Below the pieces are notes generated by a model. The model made no database searches, had not been told where the DNA came from, and was given only the letters and a program-made list of their open reading frames with translations. A stretch of DNA of 64,000 bases from Ferrovibrio sp. (GTDB lineage: Bacteria > Pseudomonadota > Alphaproteobacteria > Ferrovibrionales > Ferrovibrionaceae): the NCBI RefSeq assembly GCF_029255545.1, contig NZ_JANLJJ010000023.1, forward strand, positions 1 to 64,000, in the 5' to 3' direction. A program made the position numbers and the translations under genes. Numbering within the stretch: position 1 is the first letter of the stretch; every line of letters starts with the position of its first letter. Of this stretch, positions 55,283 through 64,000 are shown piece by piece.

Positions 55283-55532
55283 GAGGAAAAATGGTGTCCC
55301 GCGTCACATTAACAAAAACATATACTTGAGACATTTTTTGAGTCGAATCGGGGCTTTCCGCGACAGATTGTTAGTTCACATTCTATTGTGCGGGCGCGAA
55401 AAGCGAGAGAGTGTTGCGCCCGGAACACAGGCAGACGCTTTTTTAATCAGAGCCGGAATGGGCAGCAGAAGGCCGTAAGCGGACGAATCGGCCATCGCCC
55501 ACAGGTCCGGCGGGTGGTTCCGGCCCGGCAGC
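55283..55532. other. Intergenic region without a recognised gene
   Basis: AT-rich in its first half. It contains an imperfect hairpin GGGCGC/GCGCCC near 55391-55421, about 17 bases before a six-T run; the distance is too great for a normal terminator. A short plus-strand frame (55248-55478) runs antisense to the sRNA and is not supported. Confidence 0.4.
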
Positions 55533-55563
55533 AAAAAGCCCGCTCCGGATGAGGGAGCGGGCC
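55533..55563 (-). terminator. Rho-independent terminator of the outer-membrane protein gene
   Basis: Minus-strand stem GCCCGCTCC/GGAGCGGGC followed by five T, 41 bases after the stop codon. The 31-base sequence is identical to the terminator at 56521-56551. Confidence 0.9.
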
Positions 55564-55604
55564 TGCGATATGCCTGATGCCTGATCGGCGAGTCAAAAGG
55601 GGCG

Positions 55605-56384
55605 TCAGAAGTGCCAGGCAGTGCCCACGCGGATGATATGCGCGGTCAGTTCGGCGTCGTTATCCGTCGTGTAGCCGGCAACATTGGCCGGCACGCCTTT
55701 GGCGCCATTTTTCTCGACCTTGCCAAGATAGGCGTAGAGATACTCCGCCTTCAGGCTCCAGCTTTTCGACAGCGCATATTCCAGACCGCCGCCGGCCGTC
55801 CAGCCGAGCAGCAGCCGGTCCTCCGACAGCCCTTCGGAATGATATGCGACGTTGGTCTGCGTGAATTTCTGGTCCACCCGGGCATGGGTCAGGGAGACGC
55901 CGCCCGTGGCGAACAGCAGCAGATTGCCGGAGAGCGCCTCGGGCACATAACCCACGCGCGGGCGCAGGCCGGCGAAGAAATCCGTTTCTACCTTCTGGTC
56001 CAGCCGGTAGGTACTGCCCGACGTCAGGACCGTTGCCGTGACCGACGACGACTCATTCAAGCCGAGATAGCCGGCCTCGGCTTCCAGGCCATAGACCAGG
56101 CCGCCGCGTTTCACCTGATAGCCGCCATACAGGCTGCCGGTGAAGGTCGCGGAATCCAGATCCGTCTTGCGCCGCCAGAAATTGCCGTCGGCAATGTCAT
56201 TGGCGTTGCCGGTGATAAATGTTCCCGTCGGATTGAGGCTCATGTCGGCCTTGCCGATCCCGGCGCCGGCCGTGACGCCGGTATAGGGGCCCGACCAGGC
56301 CGAATCATCCGCTGCCCGGCTGCTGCCGGCGGCCAATACGATGGCCATCGCCAAGAGTGTCATTCTGACAGGCGCGATGCGCAT
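55605..56384 (-). CDS. Outer-membrane beta-barrel protein (Omp25/OmpA-barrel type)
   Basis: 259 residues. A signal peptide (MRIAPVRMTLLAMAIVLAAG, cleavage near SRAADD) precedes a mature protein of alternating strands with Gly/aromatic ends, e.g. SGPYTGVTAGAGIG, YGGYQVKRGGLVYGLEAE and AEYLYAYLGKVE. The C-terminal residues VGTAWHF end in Phe, the outer-membrane insertion signal. About eight strands are likely. I chose the ATG at 56384, preceded by GTGGGGAA; a second ATG lies at 56399. Confidence 0.88.
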   Translation of the reverse strand: MRIAPVRMTLLAMAIVLAAGSSRAADDSAWSGPYTGVTAGAGIGKADMSLNPTGTFITGNANDIADGNFWRRKTDLDSATFTGSLYGGYQVKRGGLVYGLEAEAGYLGLNESSSVTATVLTSGSTYRLDQKVETDFFAGLRPRVGYVPEALSGNLLLFATGGVSLTHARVDQKFTQTNVAYHSEGLSEDRLLLGWTAGGGLEYALSKSWSLKAEYLYAYLGKVEKNGAKGVPANVAGYTTDNDAELTAHIIRVGTAWHF

Positions 56385-56520
56385 GCTTTTTCCCCACATA
56401 AAAACGCAACCCGATTTTACGGAACATATTCTACTAGCGCTACATGATTATTGGCCGGTGGAATACTAGTCTTCAGAAAGAGAGCAATAAATCGAAAGCC
56501 GGCTGTGGGCGCCAGCATGA

Positions 56521-56551
56521 AAAAGCCCGCTCCGGATGAGGGAGCGGGCCG
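56521..56551 (-). terminator. Rho-independent terminator of the AhpD-like gene
   Basis: Same stem and T-run as 55533-55563, base for base across 31 positions, here 30 bases after the stop of the AhpD-like gene. Confidence 0.9.
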
Positions 56552-56581
56552 TGAACTGTCCGGCTGACTGCCGGGTGGGGT

Positions 56582-57175
56582 TCAGCGGAAGCTGCCGTGA
56601 TACTCGTCGTTCGGCCGCATCTCGATGGCGGCCGCCATGCGGTTGGACATGTTGAAAAAGCTGATCGTGGCGGCGATGTCCCAGATGTCGCGGTCGCTCC
56701 AGCCGGCATCGCGCAGGGCCTGGCGGTCGGCCTCGACGATCTTGTCGGGGCTCTCGGTCAGCCTGGTGGCGAAGTCCAGCGCCGCGCGCATCTTCGGCGT
56801 CAGCTCGGCGGCGCGCCAGTTCATCACCATCAGCTCGCCCAGCTTCGGATCGCCCGAGATCTGGCGCACGGCGGCGCCATGGGCGGTGAGGCAATAGAAG
56901 CAGTGGTTGATGCTGCTGACCACCACGGCGATCATCTCGCGCTCGAGCTTGGACAGCCCCGAGGGCGCCAGCATCAGCTCGTTATACATCTCCGAAAAGC
57001 CGCGCAGCTTCTTGGCATCGAAGCTGTAGCTGAGCAGCACGTTCGGCACGAAGCCGATCTTCTCGTCGCATTTGGCGAAATAGGCCTGGGTATCGGGATC
57101 GAGATCCTTGCGCTCGGGCACCGGGATGTTCAGGGCATGCGGGCGCGGTTTTCCGCTCTTTGGGGACTGGCTCAT
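56582..57175 (-). CDS. AhpD-like peroxidase-related enzyme (carboxymuconolactone decarboxylase family)
   Basis: 197 residues. The active site Glu80-x11-Cys92-Phe-Tyr-Cys95-x3-His99 is intact, as in the AhpD-type alkylhydroperoxidases. The C-terminal half repeats the helical fold ([29 protein letters not shown]). It probably reduces peroxides or transfers thiol electrons; the physiological partner is unknown. A clear terminator follows. Confidence 0.87.
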   Translation of the reverse strand: MSQSPKSGKPRPHALNIPVPERKDLDPDTQAYFAKCDEKIGFVPNVLLSYSFDAKKLRGFSEMYNELMLAPSGLSKLEREMIAVVVSSINHCFYCLTAHGAAVRQISGDPKLGELMVMNWRAAELTPKMRAALDFATRLTESPDKIVEADRQALRDAGWSDRDIWDIAATISFFNMSNRMAAAIEMRPNDEYHGSFR

Positions 57176-57286
57176 GGTTTCCTCCGTCTGTGGCGCCAGA
57201 CTAGGGCGAAATTCGTGTGGAACAAAGCGTCCGGCCGGGGGTTACCGCTAAGGCAGCCCCTAGACAATCTGACGCAGGAGGTTTTC

Positions 57287-57706
57287 ATGCATGTTGCATC
57301 CATGATCCGCACGCATCCCCGGGTTGGCGGCGACGCCGCGCCCGATGAGAGTCTGGTCCGCTGCATCGAGGCCTGCCTCGACTGCGCCCAGACCTGCATC
57401 GCCTGCGCCGATGCCTGCCTGGCGGAAGATGACGTCGACCGGCTGCGGCAATGCATCCGGCTCGATCTGGATTGCGCCGATTTGTGCAATGTCGCGGCCA
57501 CCGTGGCCTCGCGGCGCACCGGCGCCAACCAGACAACCCTGCGCGCTTTGCTGGCGGCCTGCGCCGAAGCCTGCCGGGTCTGCGGCCTGGAATGTGAGCG
57601 CCATGGCGAAACGCATGGCCATTGCCGCATCTGCGCCGCGGCCTGCCACCATTGCGAACGGCTCTGCCGCCAGGTGGCGGATGCCGCCGCGCCCATGCTG
57701 CAGTAG
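57287..57706 (+). CDS. Cys-rich four-helix-bundle copper-binding protein
   Basis: 139 residues with 18 Cys, mostly in CxxxC and CxxC pairs along predicted helices ([20 protein letters not shown], then [12 protein letters not shown] and [15 protein letters not shown]). This is the pattern of copper-storage proteins, which hold many Cu(I) ions inside a four-helix bundle. No signal peptide is evident, so it would act in the cytosol. AGGAGG precedes the ATG at 57287; the longer open frame upstream overlaps the divergent gene. Confidence 0.88.
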   Translation: MHVASMIRTHPRVGGDAAPDESLVRCIEACLDCAQTCIACADACLAEDDVDRLRQCIRLDLDCADLCNVAATVASRRTGANQTTLRALLAACAEACRVCGLECERHGETHGHCRICAAACHHCERLCRQVADAAAPMLQ

Positions 57707-57751
57707 GAAGTGGTGCATTATTGATGCGAATTTCAGCGGCAACACATCAGC

Positions 57752-57850
57752 ACCGTCATGCCCGGGCCCAAGAAGAATTCCCTGGCCGGGCATCCACGTG
57801 GTGGTGCCAGGAAAGGCGTGGATGGCCGGAACAAGTCCGGCCATGACGGT
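57752..57850. repeat. Intergenic cloverleaf repeat, family 1, copy B
   Basis: Outer arms ACCGTCATG/CATGACGGT, hairpin CCCGGGCC/GGCCGGG, central stem CATCCACG/CGTGGATG, hairpin GCCGGA/TCCGGC. Stems match copy A at 8742-8823; loops and the first hairpin's bases differ. It sits between the copper protein and aroC genes, which are convergent. Confidence 0.75.
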
Positions 57851-57915
57851 TATTTCAATGCGGTAAGAGGCCCCTGACTTCCGAAACCTCGGCGGCCGGG
57901 GCGACGATCACTTTC

Positions 57916-59025
57916 TCAGCGCGCGTCAAAACCGGACTTGAAGTCTCCGACCTGGCCGCGATGGCGCAGCAGGTGGTCGGCCAGCACCAGCGCCAGCATG
58001 GCCTCGCCCACCGGCACGGCGCGGATGCCGACGCAGGGATCGTGCCGGCCCTTGGTGGTGATATCGGTCTCATGGCCGAAACGGTCGATGGTGGCGCGCG
58101 GGCTCAATATCGACGAGGTGGGCTTCACGGCGAAACGCACCACGATCTCCTGGCCCGAGGAAATGCCGCCGAGGATGCCGCCGGCCTGGTTGGAAAGGAA
58201 TTCCGCCTTGCCGTCCTTCAGGCGCATCTCGTCGGCGTTCTGCTCGCCGCTCAGACGTGCCGCGGCAAAGCCCGCGCCGATCTCCACGCCCTTCACGGCG
58301 TTGATGCTCATCATGGCGGCGGCCAGGTCGGCATCCAGCTTGCCGTAGATCGGCTCGCCGAGGCCGGCAGGGATGCCCGAGGCGCGCAGCTCGACGACGG
58401 CGCCCACGGATGAACCCGCCTTGCGGATGCCATCCAGATAGTCTTCCCATTCCATGGCCATCTTCGGATCGGGGCACCAGAAGGGATTCTGCGTCACGCT
58501 GTCCCAGCTCCAGTTCGCCGGGTCGATGGTCTTCTCGCCCACCTGCACCAGCGCGCCGCGAATCTGCACGGCTGAGCCGATCAGGGTGTTCAGCACGTTG
58601 CGCGCCACCGCGCCGGCCGCCACGCGGGCCGCCGTCTCGCGCGCCGAGCTGCGTCCGCCGCCGCGATAGTCACGGATGCCGTATTTGCTCCAGTAAGTGT
58701 AATCGGCATGACCGGGACGGAACTTGTCCATGATCTCGCCGTAATCCTTCGAGCGCTGGTCGACATTCTCGATCAGCAGCGAAATCGGCGTGCCGGTGGT
58801 CTGGCCCTCGAACACGCCCGAGAGAATTTTCACGGCATCGGGCTCGCGTCGCTGGGTCACGAAACGCGAGGTGCCCGGTTTGCGCTGGTCCATCCAGTGC
58901 TGGATGTCGGCTTCGGTGAGCGGAATGCGCGGCGGCGCGCCGTCGATCACGCAGCCCAATGCCGGCCCGTGGCTTTCACCCCATGTGGTGACGCGGAAGA
59001 GCCGGCCAAAACTATTGTCAGACAT
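57916..59025 (-). CDS. aroC: Chorismate synthase
   Basis: 369 residues, full length. The N-terminal signature reads [19 protein letters not shown]; later hallmarks are [19 protein letters not shown] and the FMN-site block [20 protein letters not shown] in part. It makes chorismate, the precursor of aromatic amino acids, folate and quinones. It lies 47 bases after fabI on the same strand, so both may share a transcript. Confidence 0.97.
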   Translation of the reverse strand: MSDNSFGRLFRVTTWGESHGPALGCVIDGAPPRIPLTEADIQHWMDQRKPGTSRFVTQRREPDAVKILSGVFEGQTTGTPISLLIENVDQRSKDYGEIMDKFRPGHADYTYWSKYGIRDYRGGGRSSARETAARVAAGAVARNVLNTLIGSAVQIRGALVQVGEKTIDPANWSWDSVTQNPFWCPDPKMAMEWEDYLDGIRKAGSSVGAVVELRASGIPAGLGEPIYGKLDADLAAAMMSINAVKGVEIGAGFAAARLSGEQNADEMRLKDGKAEFLSNQAGGILGGISSGQEIVVRFAVKPTSSILSPRATIDRFGHETDITTKGRHDPCVGIRAVPVGEAMLALVLADHLLRHRGQVGDFKSGFDAR

Positions 59026-59072
59026 GGGGGCTGTTATCCGACATAGGGCTTATCGCCTAACATTGGGCTTGC

Positions 59073-59918
59073 TTACTCGGCCTTCTTGCCGCCGAGCGAC
59101 AGCAGCAGGTCGGCCACCTGGGCGGCCTGGTCCACCGCCACCATGCCGACGCTGTGATAGCCGGAATCGACATGATGCACTTCGCCGGTGACGCCGGAGC
59201 CCAAATCGGACAGCAGATACAGGCCGGCGCCGCCGACCTGCTCGATGGTCACGTTCTGGCGCAGGGGCGCGTTCAGCTCATTCCATTTCAGGATATAGCG
59301 GAAATCGCCGATGCCGCTGGCAGCCAGCGTCTTGATCGGGCCGGCCGAGATGGCGTTGACGCGGATCGCCTTCTTGCCGAGATCGGCGGCGAGGTAGCGC
59401 ACGGATGCTTCCAGCGCCGCCTTGGCCACGCCCATCACGTTGTAATGCGGCATGACGCGCTCGGCGCCGTAATAGGTCAGCGTGATGGCGCTGCCGCCAT
59501 CGGTCATCAGCTTCTCGGCGCGCTGCATCACGGCGGTGAAGCTGTAGCAGCTCACGTTCATGGTGAGCGCGAAGTTGTCGAAGCTGGTGTCGATATAGCG
59601 GCCCTTCAGCTCGTTCTTGTCGGAAAAGCCGATGGCATGGACCAGGAAGTCGAGTTTGCCCCAGTCCTTTTCCAGCGCCGCGAAGGTGGCGTCGATCGAG
59701 GCCGGATTGGTGACGTCGCATTCCAGCACATGCCGGGCGCCGATACCCTGGGCCAGCGGGCGGACGCGTTTCTCCAGCGCCTCGCCCTGATAGGTGAAGG
59801 CCAGTTCGGCCCCATGGGCATGCACCGCCTTGGCGATGCCCCAGGCCAGCGAACGGTCGTTGGCGACACCCATGATAAGGCCGCGTTTGCCATGCATGAG
59901 CGGTTGCGGTTGCGACAT
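59073..59918 (-). CDS. fabI: Enoyl-[acyl-carrier-protein] reductase (NADH), FabI
   Basis: 281 residues. The N-terminal GLIMGVANDRSLAWGIAK is the FabI nucleotide-binding motif. The catalytic Tyr-x6-Lys appears in TYYGAERVMPHYNVMGVAKA, and SAGPIKTLAASGI follows. It carries out the last step of each fatty-acid elongation cycle and is the target of triclosan-type inhibitors. The ATG at 59918 gives MSQPQPLMHGKRG; the frame is open upstream, but GGGGGAT lies just before this ATG. Confidence 0.95.
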   Translation of the reverse strand: MSQPQPLMHGKRGLIMGVANDRSLAWGIAKAVHAHGAELAFTYQGEALEKRVRPLAQGIGARHVLECDVTNPASIDATFAALEKDWGKLDFLVHAIGFSDKNELKGRYIDTSFDNFALTMNVSCYSFTAVMQRAEKLMTDGGSAITLTYYGAERVMPHYNVMGVAKAALEASVRYLAADLGKKAIRVNAISAGPIKTLAASGIGDFRYILKWNELNAPLRQNVTIEQVGGAGLYLLSDLGSGVTGEVHHVDSGYHSVGMVAVDQAAQVADLLLSLGGKKAE

Positions 59919-60102
59919 AAATCCCCCGGTAAGGCTGTGGCGCGAAACGGCCGGCGCAGCCGCTGGGGCGCTCCTGGCACGAAACACTGGGCGGCGAGAG
60001 TAGCCGAAACACGCGCTCAGGCCAAGCAGCCTAACCCTTTATGTTGAAAAGAAAAATTCCCGCAGTGTCGGTGCCGGGCCCGGTCGTTCAATCCCCGGCC
60101 GT

Positions 60103-61845
60103 TCAATCCCCAGCTGGCCCGCCGGCGCTTCTCGCCCGTTCCAGCCGCTGGCGCACCGCGTCTTCCGGCAGGCCGGCCTGCTCCAGGGCCAGCGCGCCGA
60201 GCTGCAGCGAGGCTTCGGCGGCCTCGGCGATCACCTGGGTGGCACCGAGTTTGCGCAGATGCCCGGCATGGCCATGGTCGCGGGCGCGGGCGAAAACCGG
60301 CAGATGCGGCCAGGCGCGATGCGCCGTGGCGACCAGATGGCCGGCGGCGGCGGCATCGTCGAGCGTGACCACCATGGCCTGCGCCCTGCCGGCGGAAAGC
60401 TTTTCCAGCAGCTCGACGCGGCTGGCATCGCCGTAATGCACCGGCCGTCCGGCGCGCCGCTCGGCCGCCACGGTTTCGGCATGGCTGTCCACCGCCACCC
60501 AGGGAATCTGCTCGGCATCCAGCAGGGTCGCGATCATGCGGCCGACGCGGCCATAACCGCAGATCACCACATGGCCGTCCTGCCGCTCGGTCTCGGCGCC
60601 GACGCCATGCTCGGCATCGGCAACGCGGTCGGCCATGGCCCGCGCCATGCGCCGCGCCGCCTGCGCGATGAAAGGCGTCGCCAGCATCGACAGGGATACG
60701 ACCAGCAGCATGAACTGCGCGGTTTCCGCCGGCAGCAGGCGATAGCGTTCACCCAGGCCCACCACGACGAAGGCGAATTCGCCGCCCTGGCCCAGCAGCA
60801 ATGCCATCTCCAGCGCCGTGGCGCGGCTCTGGCCGAACAGCAATGCCAGCGCGGCGATGATGCCGCCCTTGATGGCGAACAGGCCGATCACCGACAGCAG
60901 GATCCACACGGCATCATCGGTGGCGACGCGCAGGTCGATGCCCATGCCGACCGACAGGAAAAACAGCCCCAGCAGCAGGCCCTTGAAGGGCTCGATGCTG
61001 ACCTCGACGGCGTGGCGGTATTCGCTTTCCGCCAGCAGCAGGCCGGCAAGGAAGGCGCCCAGGGCCATGGACAGGCCGGCGACGCCGGTGGCGGCGGCCA
61101 TGGCGATCACTACCAGCAGGATCAGCGCCATGAACAATTCCGGGCTGTTGGCGCCACCGGCCAGGCGGAACAGCGGACCCAGCACGCGGCGGCCGACCAC
61201 GATGATGGCGACGATGGCAATCACGGCGATCAGCAGGGTCTGGCCCAGCTGCAGCAGCAGGTTCTGGTTGCTGGTGGTGCCGGCGGTGGCGAGAAAGCCG
61301 ATCATGAACAGGATCGGCACCACGGCCAGGTCCTGCATCAGCAGGATGGCAAAGCTGGCCCGGCCAACCGGCGTGCCGCCGCGCCGGCTTTCGATCAACA
61401 GCTGCATGACGATGGCGGTGGAGCTGAGCGCCAGGCAGCTGCCGAGGATCAGCGCGGCCGGCGCGCTGTTGCCGAACGCCATGGCGATGCCGCCGATCAC
61501 GGCCGCGGCGATCAGCACCTGGGCCAGGCCGAGGCCGAGCACAAGGCGTTTCATCTGCCACAGCCGGTCGAGCGACAGCTCCAGCCCGATCATGAACAGC
61601 AGGAAGATGATGCCGAATTCGGCGATCAGCCGCACGCCGGCGATATCGCCGATGGTGATCCAGGCCAGCCAGGGCAGGCGGTCGGCGAACAGCGCCAGGC
61701 CATGGGGACCAATCAGCAGGCCGACCGCCAGGAAACCCAGCACCGGGCTCAGACGCAGGCGGTGGAAGACCGGCACGACGATTCCGGCCGCCACAAGGAA
61801 AACGATCAGCTCACGGAAATAGGGGATGGTCTCGGTATGCTCCAT
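60103..61845 (-). CDS. CPA2-type monovalent cation/proton antiporter (KefB/KefC-like)
   Basis: 580 residues. About twelve membrane helices (to about 390) begin with FRELIVFLVAAGIVVPVFHR and include the family's LSSTAIVMQLL and GGEFAFVVVGLG. A cytoplasmic RCK/TrkA-N domain follows, with the Rossmann motif VVICGYGRVGRMIA. It exchanges K+ or Na+ for protons; glutathione gating as in Kef cannot be told from sequence, and no KefF/G ancillary gene is adjacent. Confidence 0.92.
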   Translation of the reverse strand: MEHTETIPYFRELIVFLVAAGIVVPVFHRLRLSPVLGFLAVGLLIGPHGLALFADRLPWLAWITIGDIAGVRLIAEFGIIFLLFMIGLELSLDRLWQMKRLVLGLGLAQVLIAAAVIGGIAMAFGNSAPAALILGSCLALSSTAIVMQLLIESRRGGTPVGRASFAILLMQDLAVVPILFMIGFLATAGTTSNQNLLLQLGQTLLIAVIAIVAIIVVGRRVLGPLFRLAGGANSPELFMALILLVVIAMAAATGVAGLSMALGAFLAGLLLAESEYRHAVEVSIEPFKGLLLGLFFLSVGMGIDLRVATDDAVWILLSVIGLFAIKGGIIAALALLFGQSRATALEMALLLGQGGEFAFVVVGLGERYRLLPAETAQFMLLVVSLSMLATPFIAQAARRMARAMADRVADAEHGVGAETERQDGHVVICGYGRVGRMIATLLDAEQIPWVAVDSHAETVAAERRAGRPVHYGDASRVELLEKLSAGRAQAMVVTLDDAAAAGHLVATAHRAWPHLPVFARARDHGHAGHLRKLGATQVIAEAAEASLQLGALALEQAGLPEDAVRQRLERARSAGGPAGD

Positions 61846-62026
61846 GCCTGACCTTCGCTTACGCGGATTGGATCGTCAAACAATTGTTTCCATTGGGCTT
61901 TTAAATTAATCCCGTCACGAACTGTCACAGGCCATGACAAAAATGACTGATCTGGATCAAGGCAGGCTTCGCGGGTTTCCGTCACCTCTCACGCATTGCC
62001 ATCCTGTAATCCGGAATCTCCCCTTC

Positions 62027-64000
62027 ATGTCCATCACCGCCGCCGCCAGCATCCCGGCCGTCAATCCGGGGGCCGCCAATCCGGGTCGTCGTGGCCTTTC
62101 CGTCCTCGTCCGCATCATGGCGATCATCCTGGTCGCCATCGTCAGCCTGGTGATCCAGCTCGGCACCGACCTTTACCAGCTGCGCCATAACCTGCTGGAC
62201 GACCGCGCCACCAAGACGCGTGAACTGGTCGAGGTGGCCCATGGCGTCGTGCGGCATTATGCCGAGCAGGCCGAGGCGGGCGCGATGAGCAGGGAGGCGG
62301 CGCAGCAGGCCGCGCTGACCATGCTGCAGGGCCTGCGCTACAGCGGGCGGGAATATTTCTGGGTCAACGACCAGAAGCCCGTGCTGCTGATGCACCCCTT
62401 CGCGAAAGACCTGGTCGGCAAGGATGTCGGCGCCTACGCCGATCCCGATGGCAAGAAAATCTTCGTCGAATTCGCCCGCATCGCCCGCGAGACGGGCGAA
62501 GGCGAGCTCGACTACCGCTGGCCCAAGCCGGGCAGCAGCGAGGCAGTGGAAAAGGTTTCCTATGTGAAGGGCTATGCGCCCTGGGGCTGGGTGATCGGCA
62601 GCGGCATCTATCTGGATGATGTCGATGCCGTGATGCGCGAGGAAATCCGCAATACCGGCATCGGCGTCACTATCAATGCGCTGGTGCTGGTGCTGTTCGG
62701 CTGGATGCTGGCGCGCGCCGTCGCGCGTCCGCTGCATGCCCTGACCGAGGCGATTGATCGCCTGGCGCAGCGCGACTGGAAAACGGCGGTGCCGCATACC
62801 GGCCGCGGCGACGAGATCGGCGCCATCGCCCGCGCCGTCGGGGTGTTCAAGACCAACGGCATGGAAAACGACCGGCTGCAGCAGGAAGCGGAGGAAACCC
62901 GCCGCAATGCCGATGCGCAGCGCGCCGCCCGCGAGGCGCGCGAGCAGGCCGCCGCGCGTGAGATCGCCGCCCTGTGCGAGGAGATCGCCCATGGCCGGCT
63001 GGAAACCCGTCTGGCCGAGGCCGGCAAGGACGGCTTCCTGCTGGAGGTGACGCAGCGGCTGAATGCGCTGACCGCCACGCTGCACAGCGTGACCGGCGAG
63101 CTGGCGGCCGTGATTCATGGCATGGCCGAGGGCGATGTCAGCCGCCGCGTGAATGGCGATTACGCCGGAATCTTCGCCGACCTGAAGGACAGCGCCAACA
63201 GCATGGCCAGCACGTTGCGCGGCTTTGCCGAGGACCTCGCCGCATCGGTGCATACCCTGCGCCAGGCGGCGTCGGAAATCTCGTCCGGCTCGGAAGACCT
63301 GGCGCATCGCACCGAAAGCCAGGCGGCGGCGCTGGAGCAGACCGCGGCGGCGATGCATCAGGTGACGGCGACGGTGAAGCAGAATGCCGACAACGCCCAG
63401 GCGGCCAACCAGCTGTCGGGCACCGCGCGCAGCACGGCGCATCGCGGCGGCGCGGTGGCCGGTAATGCCGTGACGGCGATGAGCAGCATCGAGCAGAGCG
63501 CGCAGAAAATCGGCGACATCGTTGGCCTGATCGACGAGATCGCCTTCCAGACCAACCTGCTGGCGTTGAATGCATCCGTCGAAGCGGCGCGCGCCGGCGA
63601 GGCCGGCAAGGGCTTTGCGGTCGTCGCCCAGGAAGTGCGCGCGTTGGCGCAGCGCAGCGCCAACGCGTCGAAAGACATCAAGGCGCTGATCCAGGAATCG
63701 AATGCCCAGGTGAAGGCTGGCGCGGCCCTGGTCAACCAGGCCGGCGGCTCGCTCAGCGAGATCGTCGATGCGGTCGACAAGGTGACCGGCATCGTCGGCG
63801 AGATCGCCACCGCCTCGGCCGAGCAGGCGCGTGGCCTGGACGAGGTCAATATCGCGGTGGGCAACATGGATGAGATGACCCAGCGCAACGCGGCCCTGGT
63901 CGAGCAGACCCATGCCTCGGCCCAGGCGCTGGCCAACATGGCGCAGAGCCTGTCGGAATCGGTCAGCTTCTTCAAGCTGGGCGAGGCCCATGAGGAGCAT
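62027..64000 (+). CDS. Methyl-accepting chemotaxis protein with an sCache_2 sensor (3' end outside the window)
   Basis: 658 codons are present with no stop. After a Pro/Ala-rich N-terminus comes TM1 (about 26-46), an sCache_2 domain with [22 protein letters not shown]2 (about 207-227), HAMP, and a signalling domain with tip [19 protein letters not shown]. The sequence reaches [12 protein letters not shown], past the point where the paralogue at 36854-38743 ends, so probably only a short tail is missing. The ATG at 62027 has only a weak ribosome site. The 180 bases upstream show no clear flagellar-type promoter. Confidence 0.93.
   Translation, partial: MSITAAASIPAVNPGAANPGRRGLSVLVRIMAIILVAIVSLVIQLGTDLYQLRHNLLDDRATKTRELVEVAHGVVRHYAEQAEAGAMSREAAQQAALTMLQGLRYSGREYFWVNDQKPVLLMHPFAKDLVGKDVGAYADPDGKKIFVEFARIARETGEGELDYRWPKPGSSEAVEKVSYVKGYAPWGWVIGSGIYLDDVDAVMREEIRNTGIGVTINALVLVLFGWMLARAVARPLHALTEAIDRLAQRDWKTAVPHTGRGDEIGAIARAVGVFKTNGMENDRLQQEAEETRRNADAQRAAREAREQAAAREIAALCEEIAHGRLETRLAEAGKDGFLLEVTQRLNALTATLHSVTGELAAVIHGMAEGDVSRRVNGDYAGIFADLKDSANSMASTLRGFAEDLAASVHTLRQAASEISSGSEDLAHRTESQAAALEQTAAAMHQVTATVKQNADNAQAANQLSGTARSTAHRGGAVAGNAVTAMSSIEQSAQKIGDIVGLIDEIAFQTNLLALNASVEAARAGEAGKGFAVVAQEVRALAQRSANASKDIKALIQESNAQVKAGAALVNQAGGSLSEIVDAVDKVTGIVGEIATASAEQARGLDEVNIAVGNMDEMTQRNAALVEQTHASAQALANMAQSLSESVSFFKLGEAHEEH

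Noticed and set aside
55248-55478. Plus-strand 76-residue frame
   Set aside because: It starts inside the sRNA region in antisense, has no ribosome site and no recognisable protein character.
61982-64000. Minus-strand open frame of 672 residues at the right edge
   Set aside because: The plus strand encodes a complete chemoreceptor pattern here; the minus frame is its shadow.

Overview
The window reads as ordinary chromosome of a GC-rich (mid-60s percent by eye) alphaproteobacterium, probably Rhodospirillales-like. Grounds: a Suv3-like helicase and an NDUFA9-type NAD(P)-binding protein (both shared with mitochondria), two PAS_5 proteins, a single-chain methylmalonyl-CoA mutase, gltD placed before gltB, a small RNA carrying the alphaproteobacterial MmgR/alpha-r8 core, and CGTCATG..CATGACG intergenic repeats. 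No phage, insertion sequence, CRISPR or rRNA operon was seen. The first kilobase (one AT-richer orphan gene abutting the 3' end of tRNA-Arg) is the only stretch that looks foreign.

Layout. 1-1.1 kb: orphan gene and tRNA-Arg(CCU). 1.2-6 kb: lipoprotein, unknown protein, Suv3-like helicase with a hotdog thioesterase. 6-9.3 kb: molybdate locus (ModE-like regulator, modA, modB, modC) with a ModE-box-like site. 9.6-14 kb: methylmalonyl-CoA mutase, MAPEG protein, GMC oxidoreductase. 13.9-17 kb: stand-alone receiver, FixL-like hybrid kinase, GAF protein. 17.2-18.7 kb: CYTH/CHAD protein. 18.7-24.3 kb: one operon of a DeoR/GlpR-type repressor, a four-gene ABC importer and a GpdQ-like phosphodiesterase, behind a GlpR-like operator. 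24.5-26.1 kb: sugar-type dehydrogenase and CMP-nonulosonate synthetase. 26-29.7 kb: small membrane proteins, NDUFA9-like protein, LytTR regulator opposite an acyltransferase. 30-36 kb: gltD-gltB. 36-44.9 kb: MAPEG protein, chemoreceptor, Uup-type ATPase, PAS_5 pair, sulfonate/nitrate-type ABC importer. 45-48 kb: 10-bp minisatellite, dinB, and a stand-alone TyrRS-type S4 domain with a possible aromatic leader peptide. 48-51.5 kb: methyltransferase, GST with a YafY-type regulator, YdjM-type protein. 51.7-53.6 kb: a run of small orphan proteins, including one of 28 residues. 53.7-64 kb: CNNM/CorC transporter, MmgR-like sRNA, outer-membrane barrel, AhpD-like enzyme, Cys-rich copper protein, aroC, fabI, KefB/C-type antiporter, and a second chemoreceptor that runs off the end.

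The best candidates for new biology are the leader peptide/S4-domain unit (47.5-48 kb), the small-protein cluster with its nested palindrome (51.7-53.2 kb), the cloverleaf intergenic repeats (two sequence families with one shared topology), the 17-unit 10-bp repeat, and the C-rich terminator transcript near 17.05 kb. The MmgR-like sRNA, the heme-PAS kinase and the GlpR-like operon are better-supported extensions of known systems.
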